Of a DNA stretch of 53,338 nt, positions 19,206 to 26,395 are shown in pieces (the first letter of the stretch is position 1; each line of letters opens with the position of its first letter). A program made the translations under genes and the position numbers. Location of the stretch: positions 1 to 53,338 of the forward strand of contig JAKQHT010000019.1 in the NCBI GenBank assembly GCA_029557895.1. Direction: 5' to 3'. Source of the DNA: Bacteroidota bacterium. GTDB taxonomy: Bacteria > Bacteroidota > Bacteroidia > Flavobacteriales > Flavobacteriaceae. The notes below the pieces were generated by a model, which ran no database searches, was not told the origin of the DNA, and saw only the letters and a list, made by a program, of their open reading frames with translations.

Positions 19206-20438
19206 ATGATTTTAGAAATGAAAGTTCCCTCACCGGGAGAATCCATCACAGAAGTAGAAATTGCCACATGGCTGGTAAAAGACGGTGATTATGTTGAAAA
19301 AGACCAGGCCATTGCCGAAGTTGACAGCGACAAGGCCACTTTGGAGCTTCCGGCAGAAGCTAGCGGCACAATTACCCTAAAAGCCGAAGAGGGCGATGCC
19401 GTTGCCGTAGGTCAAGTGGTGTGCTTGATTGACACCAGTGCAGCAAAGCCCAATACTGGCGAGCAAGCCCCTAAAACCGAAGCTCCAAAAGCTGAAGAAA
19501 AACCCAAACAAGAAATCGTTCAAACCCCGCAAGCCCATTCTACGGTCGCTGCAGCTACTTACGCTACCGGAACGGCTTCACCGGCCGCAAAGAAAATATT
19601 GGACGAAAAAAACATCAACCCTGCCACCATCAAAGGCACCGGAAAAGACGGACGCATCACTAAGGATGATGCCGTAAAAGCCGTGCCATCAATGGGAACA
19701 CCAACCGGGGGCAGCAGAGGTGAAACACGCACTAAACTTTCTATGCTTCGGCGAAAAGTGGCCGAACGATTAGTGTCGGCCAAGAACGAAACAGCCATGC
19801 TCACCACGTTCAACGAAGTGAACATGACGCCCATTTACAAAATCAGGGAGGAATATAAAGACACATTCAAGAACAAGCACGGTTTGAGTCTTGGGTTTAT
19901 GAGCTTCTTTACCTTGGCAGTGGTCCGAGCGCTGAAACTTTATCCAGCGGTCAATTCCATGATAGATGCACAAGAGATGGTAAGCTATGATTTTTGTGAT
20001 ATCAGTGTTGCTGTTTCAGGACCCAAAGGTTTAATGGTGCCTGTTATCAGGAATGCCGAAAACCTTACCTTCAGGGGTGTTGAAGCAGAAGTAAAACGTT
20101 TGGCATTGCGTGCACGCGACGGACAGATAACCGTAGACGAAATGACGGGTGGCACCTTTACCATTTCCAATGGAGGTGTTTTTGGCAGTATGATGTCCAC
20201 ACCCATTATCAATCCACCGCAAAGTGGTATATTGGGGATGCACAATATCATTGATCGGCCCATAGCAGTAAACGGAAATGTAGAAATACACCCGATGATG
20301 TACGTAGCGCTTTCGTATGACCACAGAATCATTGACGGCAGGGAAAGTGTCGGGTTTTTGGTAGCCGTAAAGGAAGCCTTGGAAAATCCTACAGAACTGC
20401 TGATGGGCAATGACGTCAAAAAAGCATTGGAATTGTAG
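19206..20438 (+). CDS. sucB: Dihydrolipoyl succinyltransferase, E2 of 2-oxoglutarate dehydrogenase
   Basis: E2 transfers the succinyl group from lipoamide to CoA. The 410-residue protein has a single N-terminal lipoyl domain with lipoylated K43 (DSDKATLEL), an Ala/Pro/Lys-rich linker, an E3/E1-binding domain ([20 protein letters not shown]), and the acyltransferase core. The catalytic motif near the C terminus is SYDHRIIDG, with H373 and D377. It is co-transcribed with sucA, and a strong terminator follows 22 bases after the stop. Confidence 0.97.
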   Translation: MILEMKVPSPGESITEVEIATWLVKDGDYVEKDQAIAEVDSDKATLELPAEASGTITLKAEEGDAVAVGQVVCLIDTSAAKPNTGEQAPKTEAPKAEEKPKQEIVQTPQAHSTVAAATYATGTASPAAKKILDEKNINPATIKGTGKDGRITKDDAVKAVPSMGTPTGGSRGETRTKLSMLRRKVAERLVSAKNETAMLTTFNEVNMTPIYKIREEYKDTFKNKHGLSLGFMSFFTLAVVRALKLYPAVNSMIDAQEMVSYDFCDISVAVSGPKGLMVPVIRNAENLTFRGVEAEVKRLALRARDGQITVDEMTGGTFTISNGGVFGSMMSTPIINPPQSGILGMHNIIDRPIAVNGNVEIHPMMYVALSYDHRIIDGRESVGFLVAVKEALENPTELLMGNDVKKALEL

Positions 20439-20460
20439 GCAAAATATCTATATAACAAAC

Positions 20461-20491
20461 AAAAGGGTGACTATACAGGTCGCCCTTTTTT
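20461..20491. terminator. Terminator after sucB, shared with the convergent small-peptide gene
   Basis: An 11-bp stem (AAAAGGGTGAC / GTCGCCCTTTT, one G-T pair, 7-base loop) runs into a T-tract. The A-rich left side also gives a U-tract on the minus strand, so it can end both the sucAB transcript and the leftward small-peptide transcript. Confidence 0.85.
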
Positions 20492-20515
20492 GTTAGGCAA
20501 CACATTTTGGAAACA

Positions 20516-20623
20516 TTATAAAAGGCAAACAATGACATTGGCGACAATGACAGACAATGCAGCCAAAACCAGAATAGCCACCAATACTTTGTTGAGCAGA
20601 TTTGCCTTGTTTTTCACTCGCAT
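20516..20623 (-). CDS. 35-residue single-span membrane peptide (peptide 1)
   Basis: The frame has 35 codons. The N terminus is basic (MRVKNKANLLNK) and the rest is one continuous hydrophobic helix (VLVAILVLAALSVIVANVI, ending VCLL). It resembles the 33-residue peptide encoded at 21565-21666: both have M-[RK]-x-K-N, an Asn near residues 8-9, a Leu/Val-rich core with one Ser, and an Asn exactly six residues before the C terminus. It is preceded by a hairpin ending 12 bases before the ATG and by promoter dyad C. Size and charge pattern are compatible with a small membrane-stress peptide or a type I toxin-like peptide. The function is unknown. Confidence 0.6.
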   Translation of the reverse strand: MRVKNKANLLNKVLVAILVLAALSVIVANVIVCLL

Positions 20624-20635
20624 ATTGTTGCAACA

Positions 20636-20667
20636 AAAGCCCTGAACCAATAACAATCCAGGGCTTT
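20636..20667 (-). promoter_or_regulatory. Leader hairpin in front of peptide 1
   Basis: A perfect 9-bp stem, AAAGCCCTG / CAGGGCTTT, lies 12 bases upstream of the peptide 1 ATG and about 30 bases after the predicted transcript start. It closely resembles the hairpin at 20771-20803. It could attenuate transcription (TTTTG follows) or control translation. Confidence 0.6.
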
Positions 20668-20704
20668 AAAATTAATTACCCCTAATTAATTTGAATAAAC
20701 ACTG

Positions 20705-20753
20705 TAAAAGTCGTTATCGGAGCCTAACAAAGCAATACGACATTTGCCGTATT
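20705..20753 (-). promoter_or_regulatory. Promoter dyad C, driving peptide 1
   Basis: The dyad AATACG-N8-CGTATT at 20734-20753 is followed on the minus strand by TTG, exactly 20 bases and GACTTTTA (20705-20712) in the -7 position. The same arrangement with identical spacing occurs at dyads A and B. Only the outer six bases of each arm match the other two copies, so this is the most diverged site. Confidence 0.55.
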
Positions 20754-20757
20754 TTTC

Positions 20758-20838
20758 AAAAAAAAAAAAAAAGACCCTGATCCTCATTGCGGCCCAGGGT
20801 CTTAAAGAAATTATAAAAATCCCTCTAAAAATTAATAG
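20758..20838 (-). ncRNA. Predicted small RNA of about 80 nt from promoter B
   Basis: From the predicted start about six bases after the promoter B -7 element, transcription would run only about 35 bases before a 9-bp stem (AAGACCCTG / CAGGGTCTT at 20771-20803) followed by 13 U. That is a textbook intrinsic terminator, so the product would be a short RNA. It has no credible coding frame. It may be a free sRNA or the remains of a third peptide module whose ORF was lost. Confidence 0.4.
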
Positions 20839-20843
20839 CACTA

Positions 20844-20892
20844 CAAATCTCGGCGTTGAGAGGATACCAAACAATACGTAACTTTACGTATT
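20844..20892 (-). promoter_or_regulatory. Promoter dyad B
   Basis: A perfect dyad, AATACGTAA-CT-TTACGTATT (20873-20892), is followed on the minus strand by TTG, 20 bases and GAGATTTG (20844-20851). The stretch from the dyad through GCTATTAAT is clearly homologous to dyad A over about 60 bases. Confidence 0.65.
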
Positions 20893-20940
20893 TTTACATT
20901 TCCACCCTTCTGAACGAGTTTTTTCATGCGACTGTTTGTT

Positions 20941-21096
20941 TCAATTTCTTAAATTGCTGTAAACGATTGTGATTTTTTTAAACACAATGGCAAATGTATC
21001 TGTCCCAATTGTCCATTGCCAAGCACCTATAAATGGAGCAAAAGAGTTGTTGACATCGGTTTTGTATATGAAAAGTAGCTGATTTATGTGTGCCAT
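20941..21096 (-). pseudogene. Fragment resembling a DUF6705-type lipoprotein
   Basis: A 51-codon frame contains a block TDVNNSFAPFIGAWQWTIG, then TDTFAIVFKKI, which resembles the conserved core (FxGTWxWxxGxxxFxVxxxK) of short Bacteroidota lipoproteins that I associate with DUF6705. The normal signal peptide and lipobox cysteine are missing, and the rest of the domain is absent, so I read it as a remnant. The match is from memory and is weak. Confidence 0.35.
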
Positions 21097-21291
21097 TTTT
21101 CGGTTAAAAAAAATAGCAGAAAAGAACTAAAACTTAAGCTCGGCAATTATCCGTTATTATCATATCCTGTGTTAGGCAACTTCTTTTAGTACAACAAAAT
21201 ACAGATGTCTTTATATCCTAATAAAAGAAAGAAAGAAAAAGTTGTAAACGCTAAAGAATGTTTGCTTTTAACTACTTCCGTAAAAAAAATT

Positions 21292-21456
21292 TTACTTTCT
21301 GTCAATATTATTATTTGCAAGTATAATTGCCAAAGTCACCAATGAAATTGACACAAATATTGATATCGCAACAGTTAAACTTATGAAGTCAAAAATCGTC
21401 AATAAAATTAATACGGCTAAAATTGAAAGCCACAATATTTTGCTTTTTCTAATCAT
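21292..21456 (-). CDS. 54-residue membrane protein
   Basis: The frame begins MIRKSKILWLSILAVLILLT and contains two hydrophobic stretches, the second being LTVAISIFVSISLVTLAIILA, with a polar end NNNIDRK. The plan is a basic N terminus, two spans and a basic C terminus. I do not recognise a family. The base composition is more AT-rich than in the neighbouring housekeeping genes, in line with the rest of this gap. It lies ten bases after the stop of the preceding remnant on the same strand. Confidence 0.45.
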   Translation of the reverse strand: MIRKSKILWLSILAVLILLTIFDFISLTVAISIFVSISLVTLAIILANNNIDRK

Positions 21457-21465
21457 AAAGATATT

Positions 21466-21564
21466 TTACCCCAAAATGCCAGTTAACGCTTGTGCAAGAA
21501 ATGCTGTGTCTGAAGAACCGATTGCATTTCCTGCAATAACTAAACCAACTCCAACAAGACCAAC
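21466..21564 (-). pseudogene. Coding remnant in frame after the peptide 2 stop
   Basis: Directly after the TAG of peptide 2, and in the same frame, 32 sense codons read VGLVGVGLVIAGNAIG, then SSDTAFLAQALTGILG, before a TAA. This looks like real membrane-protein sequence (Gly/Val/Ile-rich helix and amphipathic tail) but has no start codon. It may be the C-terminal half of a protein that lost its N terminus, or the product of stop read-through. Confidence 0.35.
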
Positions 21565-21666
21565 CTAAAAAAAGATGGTGATGATGTTTATGCAGATAAT
21601 CAGGAGGGAAACCACTACCAGTGCAGTTACAAACAGGATATTGATAACGTTATTTTTGGGTTTCAT
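21565..21666 (-). CDS. 33-residue single-span membrane peptide (peptide 2)
   Basis: The 33-codon frame starts MKPKNNVINILFVTALVVV and continues hydrophobic to a C terminus IITIFF. It is related in pattern and length to peptide 1 (basic start with K-N, one Ser in the core, Asn six residues from the end). It begins 18 bases after a long leader hairpin and is driven by dyad A, which itself sits 2 bases after the stop of the NarL-type regulator. No family is recognised. Confidence 0.6.
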   Translation of the reverse strand: MKPKNNVINILFVTALVVVSLLIICINIITIFF

Positions 21667-21684
21667 GGCGGCTGTGTATTTACC

Positions 21685-21741
21685 CCTTTTTTGGGTATAA
21701 GCCCCGGAGTTTTAATCCGAGGCTTAAAAAACCCAAAAAAG
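21685..21741 (-). promoter_or_regulatory. Long leader hairpin in front of peptide 2
   Basis: The inner stem AAGCCTCGGA / TCCGGGGCTT (one mismatch, 7-base loop) is extended by an outer stem CTTTTTTGGG / CCCAAAAAAG. It spans nearly the whole predicted leader and ends 18 bases before the ATG. On the minus strand there is no U-tract after it, so translational control is more likely than termination. Confidence 0.6.
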
Positions 21742-21758
21742 TCGATTAATAGCTATCA

Positions 21759-21807
21759 CAAATGTCGGGGTTAACCAAACACCAAACAATACGTAACTTT
21801 ACGTATT
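21759..21807 (-). promoter_or_regulatory. Promoter dyad A, driving peptide 2
   Basis: The perfect 20-bp dyad at 21788-21807 (arms AATACGTAA / TTACGTATT) is followed on the minus strand by TTG, 20 bases and GACATTTG (21759-21766). The dyad begins 2 bases after the regulator stop codon. A dyad abutting the -33 position is a typical activator site. Confidence 0.65.
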
Positions 21808-21809
21808 TT

Positions 21810-22436
21810 TTACAATAAAAACTCCTGATTTTCCTTTGCCCAGATCAACAGACTGTTTTGTTTGGGCGGCAAATCCAATTTTTTGATGATATTGCTCTTA
21901 TGTTTTTCAACAGTTCTTGATGAAATGTGCATCAACTCTCCAATTTCGATGCCCGTATTGTTCTTTGCTATCAATTTCAAGATCTCTATCTCGGTGGGGG
22001 TAAGCAACTCAAACGATTTTGGTACTTGTTTTATTTCTAAATGGTCCAGTAAGTCTTCACTGAAATATGGCCTGCCTTCTATAACAGAGTGGATGCATTT
22101 TTCGATTTCGGCAAGCGCAAACTCCTTTAGCACATAGCCATAGGCGTTGAGTGATTTGGCCTCATTATAGATGGCAAGGTCTTTCTCAAAGGTTATCAGC
22201 ACGATTTTGGTAGGAAGTCCAAGGTTTTGACAGTATTTTGCCACTTCTAGACCCGTCAAAAACGGCATCTTGATATCGAGTATAGCAATGTCGGGGTGCA
22301 ATTGCTTGATGAGGTCGAGGGCTTTACGGCCATCTTCGGCGCCACCCAAAACGTTGTACCCTTTCTCAAGGAGAAAATCATAAAGACCTTTCAGTACCAA
22401 AGGGTGGTCATCGGCTATAATAATAGAGGTTGGCAT
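21810..22436 (-). CDS. NarL/LuxR-family response regulator
   Basis: This two-domain regulator of 208 residues starts at MPTSIIIADDHPLVLKGL. A GTG five codons earlier is possible. The receiver has the acidic pair in IADD, the phosphoacceptor in IAILDIKMPFLTG, and the Lys in YVLKEF. The C-terminal LuxR HTH has ELLTPTEIEILKLIAKNNTG and SSRTVEKHKSNIIKKL. No sensor kinase is adjacent, so it is an orphan here. Because a strong dyad lies 2 bases after its stop and two more follow on the same strand, it is the obvious candidate to bind them. That link is inference from position. TATATTTG at 22464-22471 is a possible -7 element. Confidence 0.93.
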   Translation of the reverse strand: MPTSIIIADDHPLVLKGLYDFLLEKGYNVLGGAEDGRKALDLIKQLHPDIAILDIKMPFLTGLEVAKYCQNLGLPTKIVLITFEKDLAIYNEAKSLNAYGYVLKEFALAEIEKCIHSVIEGRPYFSEDLLDHLEIKQVPKSFELLTPTEIEILKLIAKNNTGIEIGELMHISSRTVEKHKSNIIKKLDLPPKQNSLLIWAKENQEFLL

Positions 22437-22499
22437 AGTGGTAGAGGTCACGAGGTTTCACTCCAAATATAACCAACTTTTGGCAAAATCGCTTATGAG

Positions 22500-22940
22500 C
22501 TACGGTTTAAGATAAAGATTTCTTTTATCATAGTCGATGACGGCCTTGCCTTTTTTGAGCAAATCGGCACCAATGATACCATCTACCGTTTTGGCATTGT
22601 GGCTGGCAAGGGCTGTGTTGACATGGGAAAGATCAAACAGTACCAGAGTGACCTTTTCTTTTTTCCATTTGCCAATCTTGATGGTATTTTTTTTCGAAAT
22701 CCCTGTGGGCATTTCAGTAGCGCCGGCACCCGAGGCTTTCACCGCACTTTCCTTGGCATCAAGTCCAAAGGTTGCTACGGCTTCAAAACCCACACAAGAA
22801 CTCGATGCCCCGGTGTCCAAAATAAACTGACCATTGATGCCGTTGAGCATCACACTGACCTCAAAATGATTGGTTTTAGTGAGCGTAATTTTTACTTTGG
22901 TGTAGCCTTTTTTTATTAGGAAATCGCTTAAGGTTGTCAT
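22500..22940 (-). CDS. Retropepsin-like aspartic protease (single domain)
   Basis: This 146-residue protein has one pepsin-like half: FILDTGASSSCVG with catalytic D42-T-G, then the later hydrophobic-hydrophobic-Gly motif in VDGIIGADLLKKGKAVIDY. A protein with one catalytic motif must form a homodimer to be active, as retropepsins do. There is no signal peptide, so it should be cytoplasmic. The substrate is unknown. It is transcribed towards the NarL-type regulator with a 63-base gap and is divergent from tatD. Confidence 0.82.
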   Translation of the reverse strand: MTTLSDFLIKKGYTKVKITLTKTNHFEVSVMLNGINGQFILDTGASSSCVGFEAVATFGLDAKESAVKASGAGATEMPTGISKKNTIKIGKWKKEKVTLVLFDLSHVNTALASHNAKTVDGIIGADLLKKGKAVIDYDKRNLYLKP

Positions 22941-22996
22941 AATTATTGTTTGTGCAAATATAAGAGCCTGTATAAAAAATTAGCTAATTTTGTGAA

Positions 22997-23764
22997 ATGA
23001 TCATTACCGACACACACACTCATTTGTATAGCGAAGCTTTTGATGACGACCGGGACGCCATGGTGCAACGGGCCATCGATCTTGGCATTACCCGTTTTTT
23101 TATTCCTGCCATCGATTCGACCTATACAGATGCCATGTTTCGGTTAGAAGCCGACTACCCCGACAAGGTCTTTTTGATGGCCGGCCTCCATCCTACTCAC
23201 GTTAAAGAAAATTACAGGGAAGAATTGCAGCACGTGGAACGGTTGCTCTCACAAAAACCTTTTTGTGCCGTTGGCGAAATCGGCATCGACCTTTATTGGG
23301 ACACATCTACTTTGGACATTCAAATCGAGGCGTTCCACCATCAAATTCGTCTGGCCAAGCACTACCAATTGCCTATAGTCATCCATTGCAGAGAGGCTTT
23401 TGAAGAGATTTTTGAGGTGCTCGAAGCTACCAAAGACGACAGTCTGTTCGGAATCTTCCATTGTTTTACCGGCAATGAGGAGCAAGCCCACCGAGCTATT
23501 TCTTATAATATGAAGCTCGGAATTGGCGGCGTCGCCACATTCAAGAATGGAGGAATAGATGCGTTTCTGGACAAGATAGACCTCAAACACATCGTCCTCG
23601 AAACGGATGCTCCCTATCTAGCTCCCGTGCCCTATCGGGGGAAAAGGAACGAAAGCGCCTATATAATCAAGGTATTGGAAAAGCTATCGGAAATCTATGG
23701 GCTGCCCCAAACAACCATAGCAGACATTACCACACAGAACTCAAAGGACGTATTCAAGATATAG
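22997..23764 (+). CDS. tatD: TatD family metal-dependent hydrolase
   Basis: This 255-residue TIM-barrel hydrolase is of the TatD DNase/deacylase family. Metal ligands are visible as H7-T-H9 (TDTHTHLYSE), Glu in GEIGIDLYWD, His in VIHCREAF and FHCFTGN, and Asp in ETDAPYLAP. Members act as 3'-5' DNA exonucleases or D-aminoacyl-tRNA-related deacylases, and the actual substrate here is not clear. The asparaginase gene starts 4 bases after the stop. TAATTTTG just before the ATG matches the -7 consensus. Confidence 0.92.
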   Translation: MIITDTHTHLYSEAFDDDRDAMVQRAIDLGITRFFIPAIDSTYTDAMFRLEADYPDKVFLMAGLHPTHVKENYREELQHVERLLSQKPFCAVGEIGIDLYWDTSTLDIQIEAFHHQIRLAKHYQLPIVIHCREAFEEIFEVLEATKDDSLFGIFHCFTGNEEQAHRAISYNMKLGIGGVATFKNGGIDAFLDKIDLKHIVLETDAPYLAPVPYRGKRNESAYIIKVLEKLSEIYGLPQTTIADITTQNSKDVFKI

Positions 23765-23768
23765 ACTT

Positions 23769-24803
23769 ATGCCAAACACAAGAAAACCCAACATCCTGCT
23801 CATCTACACCGGCGGAACCATCGGGATGATAAAGGATACCAACAGCGGTGTGCTGAAAGCATTCGATTTTAAAAATCTCTTGAGAAACATCCCCGAACTG
23901 AAACTGCTCGACTGTTCCATCAAGACCGTTTCGTTCGGCACCCCTATCGATTCATCGAACATGAACCCTGACTATTGGGTAAAAATCGCAGAGATCATCG
24001 AAAACAATTATGCCGCTTTTGACGGTTTTGTGGTCCTGCACGGAAGTGACACAATGAGCTATTCTGCATCTGCCTTGAGCTTTATGTTCGAAAATCTCGC
24101 CAAGCCGATCATCTTTACCGGTTCGCAACTGCCCATAGGCGACCTGCGGACCGATGCCAAAGAGAACCTCATCACCTCCATACAGATGGCAGCGCAACAA
24201 AGGCAAGGTATCCCTATAATAAAAGAAGTATGCCTTTATTTTGAGTACAAATTATATCGGGGCAACCGCACAACCAAGATCAACGCCGAGCATTTTGAGG
24301 CTTTTGCATCGCTCAACTATCCCTGTTTGGCAGAATCGGGCGTTCATTTAAAAATTTCGGAAGAGCATTTATGGAAACCCGACCCAAGAAAACCATTGAT
24401 AGTTCACAAAAACCTTGACACCAACATTGCTTTGACAAAGCTATATCCGGGCATTTCCAAAAACTATTTGGAATGTGTACTGTCCGCTCCCGGGCTTAAA
24501 GGACTTATCTTGGAAACTTATGGTGCAGGCAATACCACTACCGAAGATTGGTTTTATGATCTGGTAAAACAAACCATAGCAAGAGGCACCCACGTCATCA
24601 ACGTAACCCAATGCTCTGGCGGTAGCGTGAACTTGGGACAGTACGAAACGAGTTCGCACCTCAAGGCTTTGGGGGTCATTTCGGGATTTGACATTACCAC
24701 AGAGGCAGCGCTCGCTAAACTAATGTATCTATTGGGAGAAAAAATTACGCATAATTCTTTCAAAACCATATTCGAGACTTCGCTTCGTGGAGAAATGTCC
24801 TAA
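23769..24803 (+). CDS. ansA: Type I L-asparaginase
   Basis: The enzyme hydrolyses asparagine to aspartate and ammonia. The 344-residue protein lacks a signal peptide, which points to the cytoplasmic type I form. The two catalytic threonine regions are clear: YTGGTIGM (T17) and LHGSDTMSYSASAL (D94-T95), with the supporting Lys in RTDAKENL (K131). The C-terminal regulatory half includes NVTQCSGGSV. Four bases separate it from tatD, so they share a transcript. Confidence 0.93.
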   Translation: MPNTRKPNILLIYTGGTIGMIKDTNSGVLKAFDFKNLLRNIPELKLLDCSIKTVSFGTPIDSSNMNPDYWVKIAEIIENNYAAFDGFVVLHGSDTMSYSASALSFMFENLAKPIIFTGSQLPIGDLRTDAKENLITSIQMAAQQRQGIPIIKEVCLYFEYKLYRGNRTTKINAEHFEAFASLNYPCLAESGVHLKISEEHLWKPDPRKPLIVHKNLDTNIALTKLYPGISKNYLECVLSAPGLKGLILETYGAGNTTTEDWFYDLVKQTIARGTHVINVTQCSGGSVNLGQYETSSHLKALGVISGFDITTEAALAKLMYLLGEKITHNSFKTIFETSLRGEMS

Positions 24804-24878
24804 AATTAACGTCCAAAATTTTTTTGGGCTAAAAGTTTTTTCGTTATTTGGTGGCGCAAAAAAATTTTGCCTCAATTT

Positions 24879-24966
24879 AGAGAGGTGTCCGAGTGGTCGA
24901 AGGAGCACGCCTGGAAAGTGTGTATGCGCCAAAAGCGTATCGAGGGTTCGAATCCCTTCCTCTCTG
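24879..24966 (+). tRNA. tRNA-Ser (anticodon GGA)
   Basis: The 88-nt cloverleaf has acceptor arms AGAGAGG / CCTCTCT, discriminator G, anticodon GGA at 24913-24915 in loop CTGGAAA, a long variable arm (GTATGCGCCAAAAGCGTAT) typical of serine tRNAs, and a T-arm with GGTTCGAATCC. CCA is not encoded. It decodes UCC and UCU. Confidence 0.95.
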
Positions 24967-25133
24967 CAAAAAGGAATGGCATGAATGCAAATTTATGCCA
25001 CTCCTTTCTGAAATATCAAGAGGTTCAACAGAAGCCAATAAACGGCGTTTTAACAAACCTTCGGGATATTTTATTTTTTAATTACAATTTTTTTTTATCT
25101 TTAACACATTAACTAATAATTAAGATCAGAACA

Positions 25134-25913
25134 ATGAAAAGACTATTTTCAATCCTTGCCATAACAGGTATCATGGCTTTAGGAACTGTTAATGCAACCA
25201 ACGCAATCTCAACATCCTCAATGTCCACTACGGTTGCTACTGTGGCACAAGACGAAGCCGATGCGGCACCAGCAGCAGAAACATTGGGTTTCCACCAAGA
25301 GCTCAAAAAGCGCTTTATCGAAGGTGGTCCCGGTTTTATGGGTATCGTTTTGTTGTGTTTGATTCTCGGATTGGCCATCGCTATCGAAAGAATCATCTAC
25401 TTAAATTTGTCCACAACCAACACAAAAAAACTGACACAAGATGTTGAGGACGCACTAAATTCTGGCGGCGTAGATGCAGCTAAAGAAGTTTGCAGAAACA
25501 CTAAAGGCCCAGTCGCGTCAATCTTTTACCAAGGATTAGACAGAACTGACGAAGGTCTTGAAGCCGTTGAAAAAGCCGTTGTAGCTTATGGAGGCGTACA
25601 GATGGGCCAATTGGAGAAAAACGTTTCGTGGATTTCATTGTTCATCGCCTTGGCCCCGATGCTTGGGTTCATGGGTACGGTAATCGGTATGATCCAAGCG
25701 TTTGACAAAATCGAAGCAGCCGGCGACATGCAACCTTCTCTCGTAGCGGGCGGTATCAAAGTGGCCTTGTTGACCACGGTATTCGGTCTTATCGTTGCGA
25801 TTATCCTCCAAATTTTCTACAACTACATCATTGCAAAAATCGACAGTATCGTCAACGATATGGAAGATGCATCTATTACTTTGATGGATTTGTTGATCAG
25901 AAGGAAAAAATAA
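25134..25913 (+). CDS. exbB: ExbB/TolQ/MotA-family proton channel protein
   Basis: This 259-residue inner-membrane protein has the ExbB/TolQ core: a first span GIVLLCLILGLAIAIERII, a large cytoplasmic loop, and paired spans WISLFIALAPMLGFMGTVIGMI and VALLTTVFGLIVAIILQIF. It couples proton flow to TonB or Tol-type work at the outer membrane. An extra N-terminal signal-like segment (MKRLFSILAITGIMALGTVNA) precedes the core, as in other flavobacterial versions I remember. It heads an operon with a four-span protein and two ExbD proteins. TATCTTTA at 25096-25103 is a possible -7 element. Confidence 0.93.
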   Translation: MKRLFSILAITGIMALGTVNATNAISTSSMSTTVATVAQDEADAAPAAETLGFHQELKKRFIEGGPGFMGIVLLCLILGLAIAIERIIYLNLSTTNTKKLTQDVEDALNSGGVDAAKEVCRNTKGPVASIFYQGLDRTDEGLEAVEKAVVAYGGVQMGQLEKNVSWISLFIALAPMLGFMGTVIGMIQAFDKIEAAGDMQPSLVAGGIKVALLTTVFGLIVAIILQIFYNYIIAKIDSIVNDMEDASITLMDLLIRRKK

Positions 25914-25943
25914 ATAAACACAAATCTATAGAAAACAAAAACT

Positions 25944-26393
25944 ATGGGCTTACATAAAATATTAAGAATAGTTGCAGCCGTTTTGAGTGTTTTGGGAATA
26001 GTATTCCTGATCCGTATCATTGCGAAAGGCGACGAAGCCATCAAAGTTGCCTCTTTGACAGGTGATACCGAGATTATAGATCCAATGGCTTGGGTAACAT
26101 ATATAATTTTCGCCATTACAGTGGCATTCGTACTGTTTTTTGTTTTGAAAAACCTCTTTACGGATACCAGTTCGCTGAAAAATACGTTAATAGGTGTCGG
26201 GGCTTTTTTATTGGTGCTCCTTATTGCCTATTTCGTTTCTGGAGGCGATACAACAATTTACAAATACAACGGTGCAGCAGTGACAGCTGGCGAATCGCAA
26301 ATGGTCGGAGCTGGGTTAGTAGCTTTTTACATCCTGATGGTTGTGGCAGCCTTGTCGATGGTGGTTACCGGGGTTAAAAAAATGATATCATAA
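25944..26393 (+). CDS. Four-span membrane protein of the ExbB-ExbD operon
   Basis: This 149-residue protein has four hydrophobic segments (for example ILRIVAAVLSVLGIVFLIRII and FYILMVVAALSMVVTGV) and a polar loop VSGGDTTIYKYNGAAVTAGE between the third and fourth. I have no family name for it beyond flavobacterial membrane protein. It lies 30 bases after exbB and ends 2 bases before the first exbD, so it is co-transcribed and is probably an accessory part of the same energy-transducing complex. Confidence 0.82.
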   Translation: MGLHKILRIVAAVLSVLGIVFLIRIIAKGDEAIKVASLTGDTEIIDPMAWVTYIIFAITVAFVLFFVLKNLFTDTSSLKNTLIGVGAFLLVLLIAYFVSGGDTTIYKYNGAAVTAGESQMVGAGLVAFYILMVVAALSMVVTGVKKMIS

Positions 26394-26395
26394 TT

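Noticed and set aside
20686..20874. 62-codon minus-strand frame across the promoter B and C modules
   Set aside because: It runs through a dyad promoter, a terminator hairpin and a poly-A/T run (translated as poly-Phe), so it is not a plausible protein.
20837..20925. 28-codon frame starting MKKLVQKGG upstream of and across dyad B
   Set aside because: It reads directly through the dyad and the -7 element and has no counterpart at dyad A, so it is probably chance.
20484..21200. GTTAGGC/GCCTAAC strings near 20491, 20722 and 21173 that resemble integron attC core sites
   Set aside because: The strings are not paired at attC-like distances with the inverse core, no attC-type imperfect stem can be drawn between them, and no integrase or cassette promoter is nearby.
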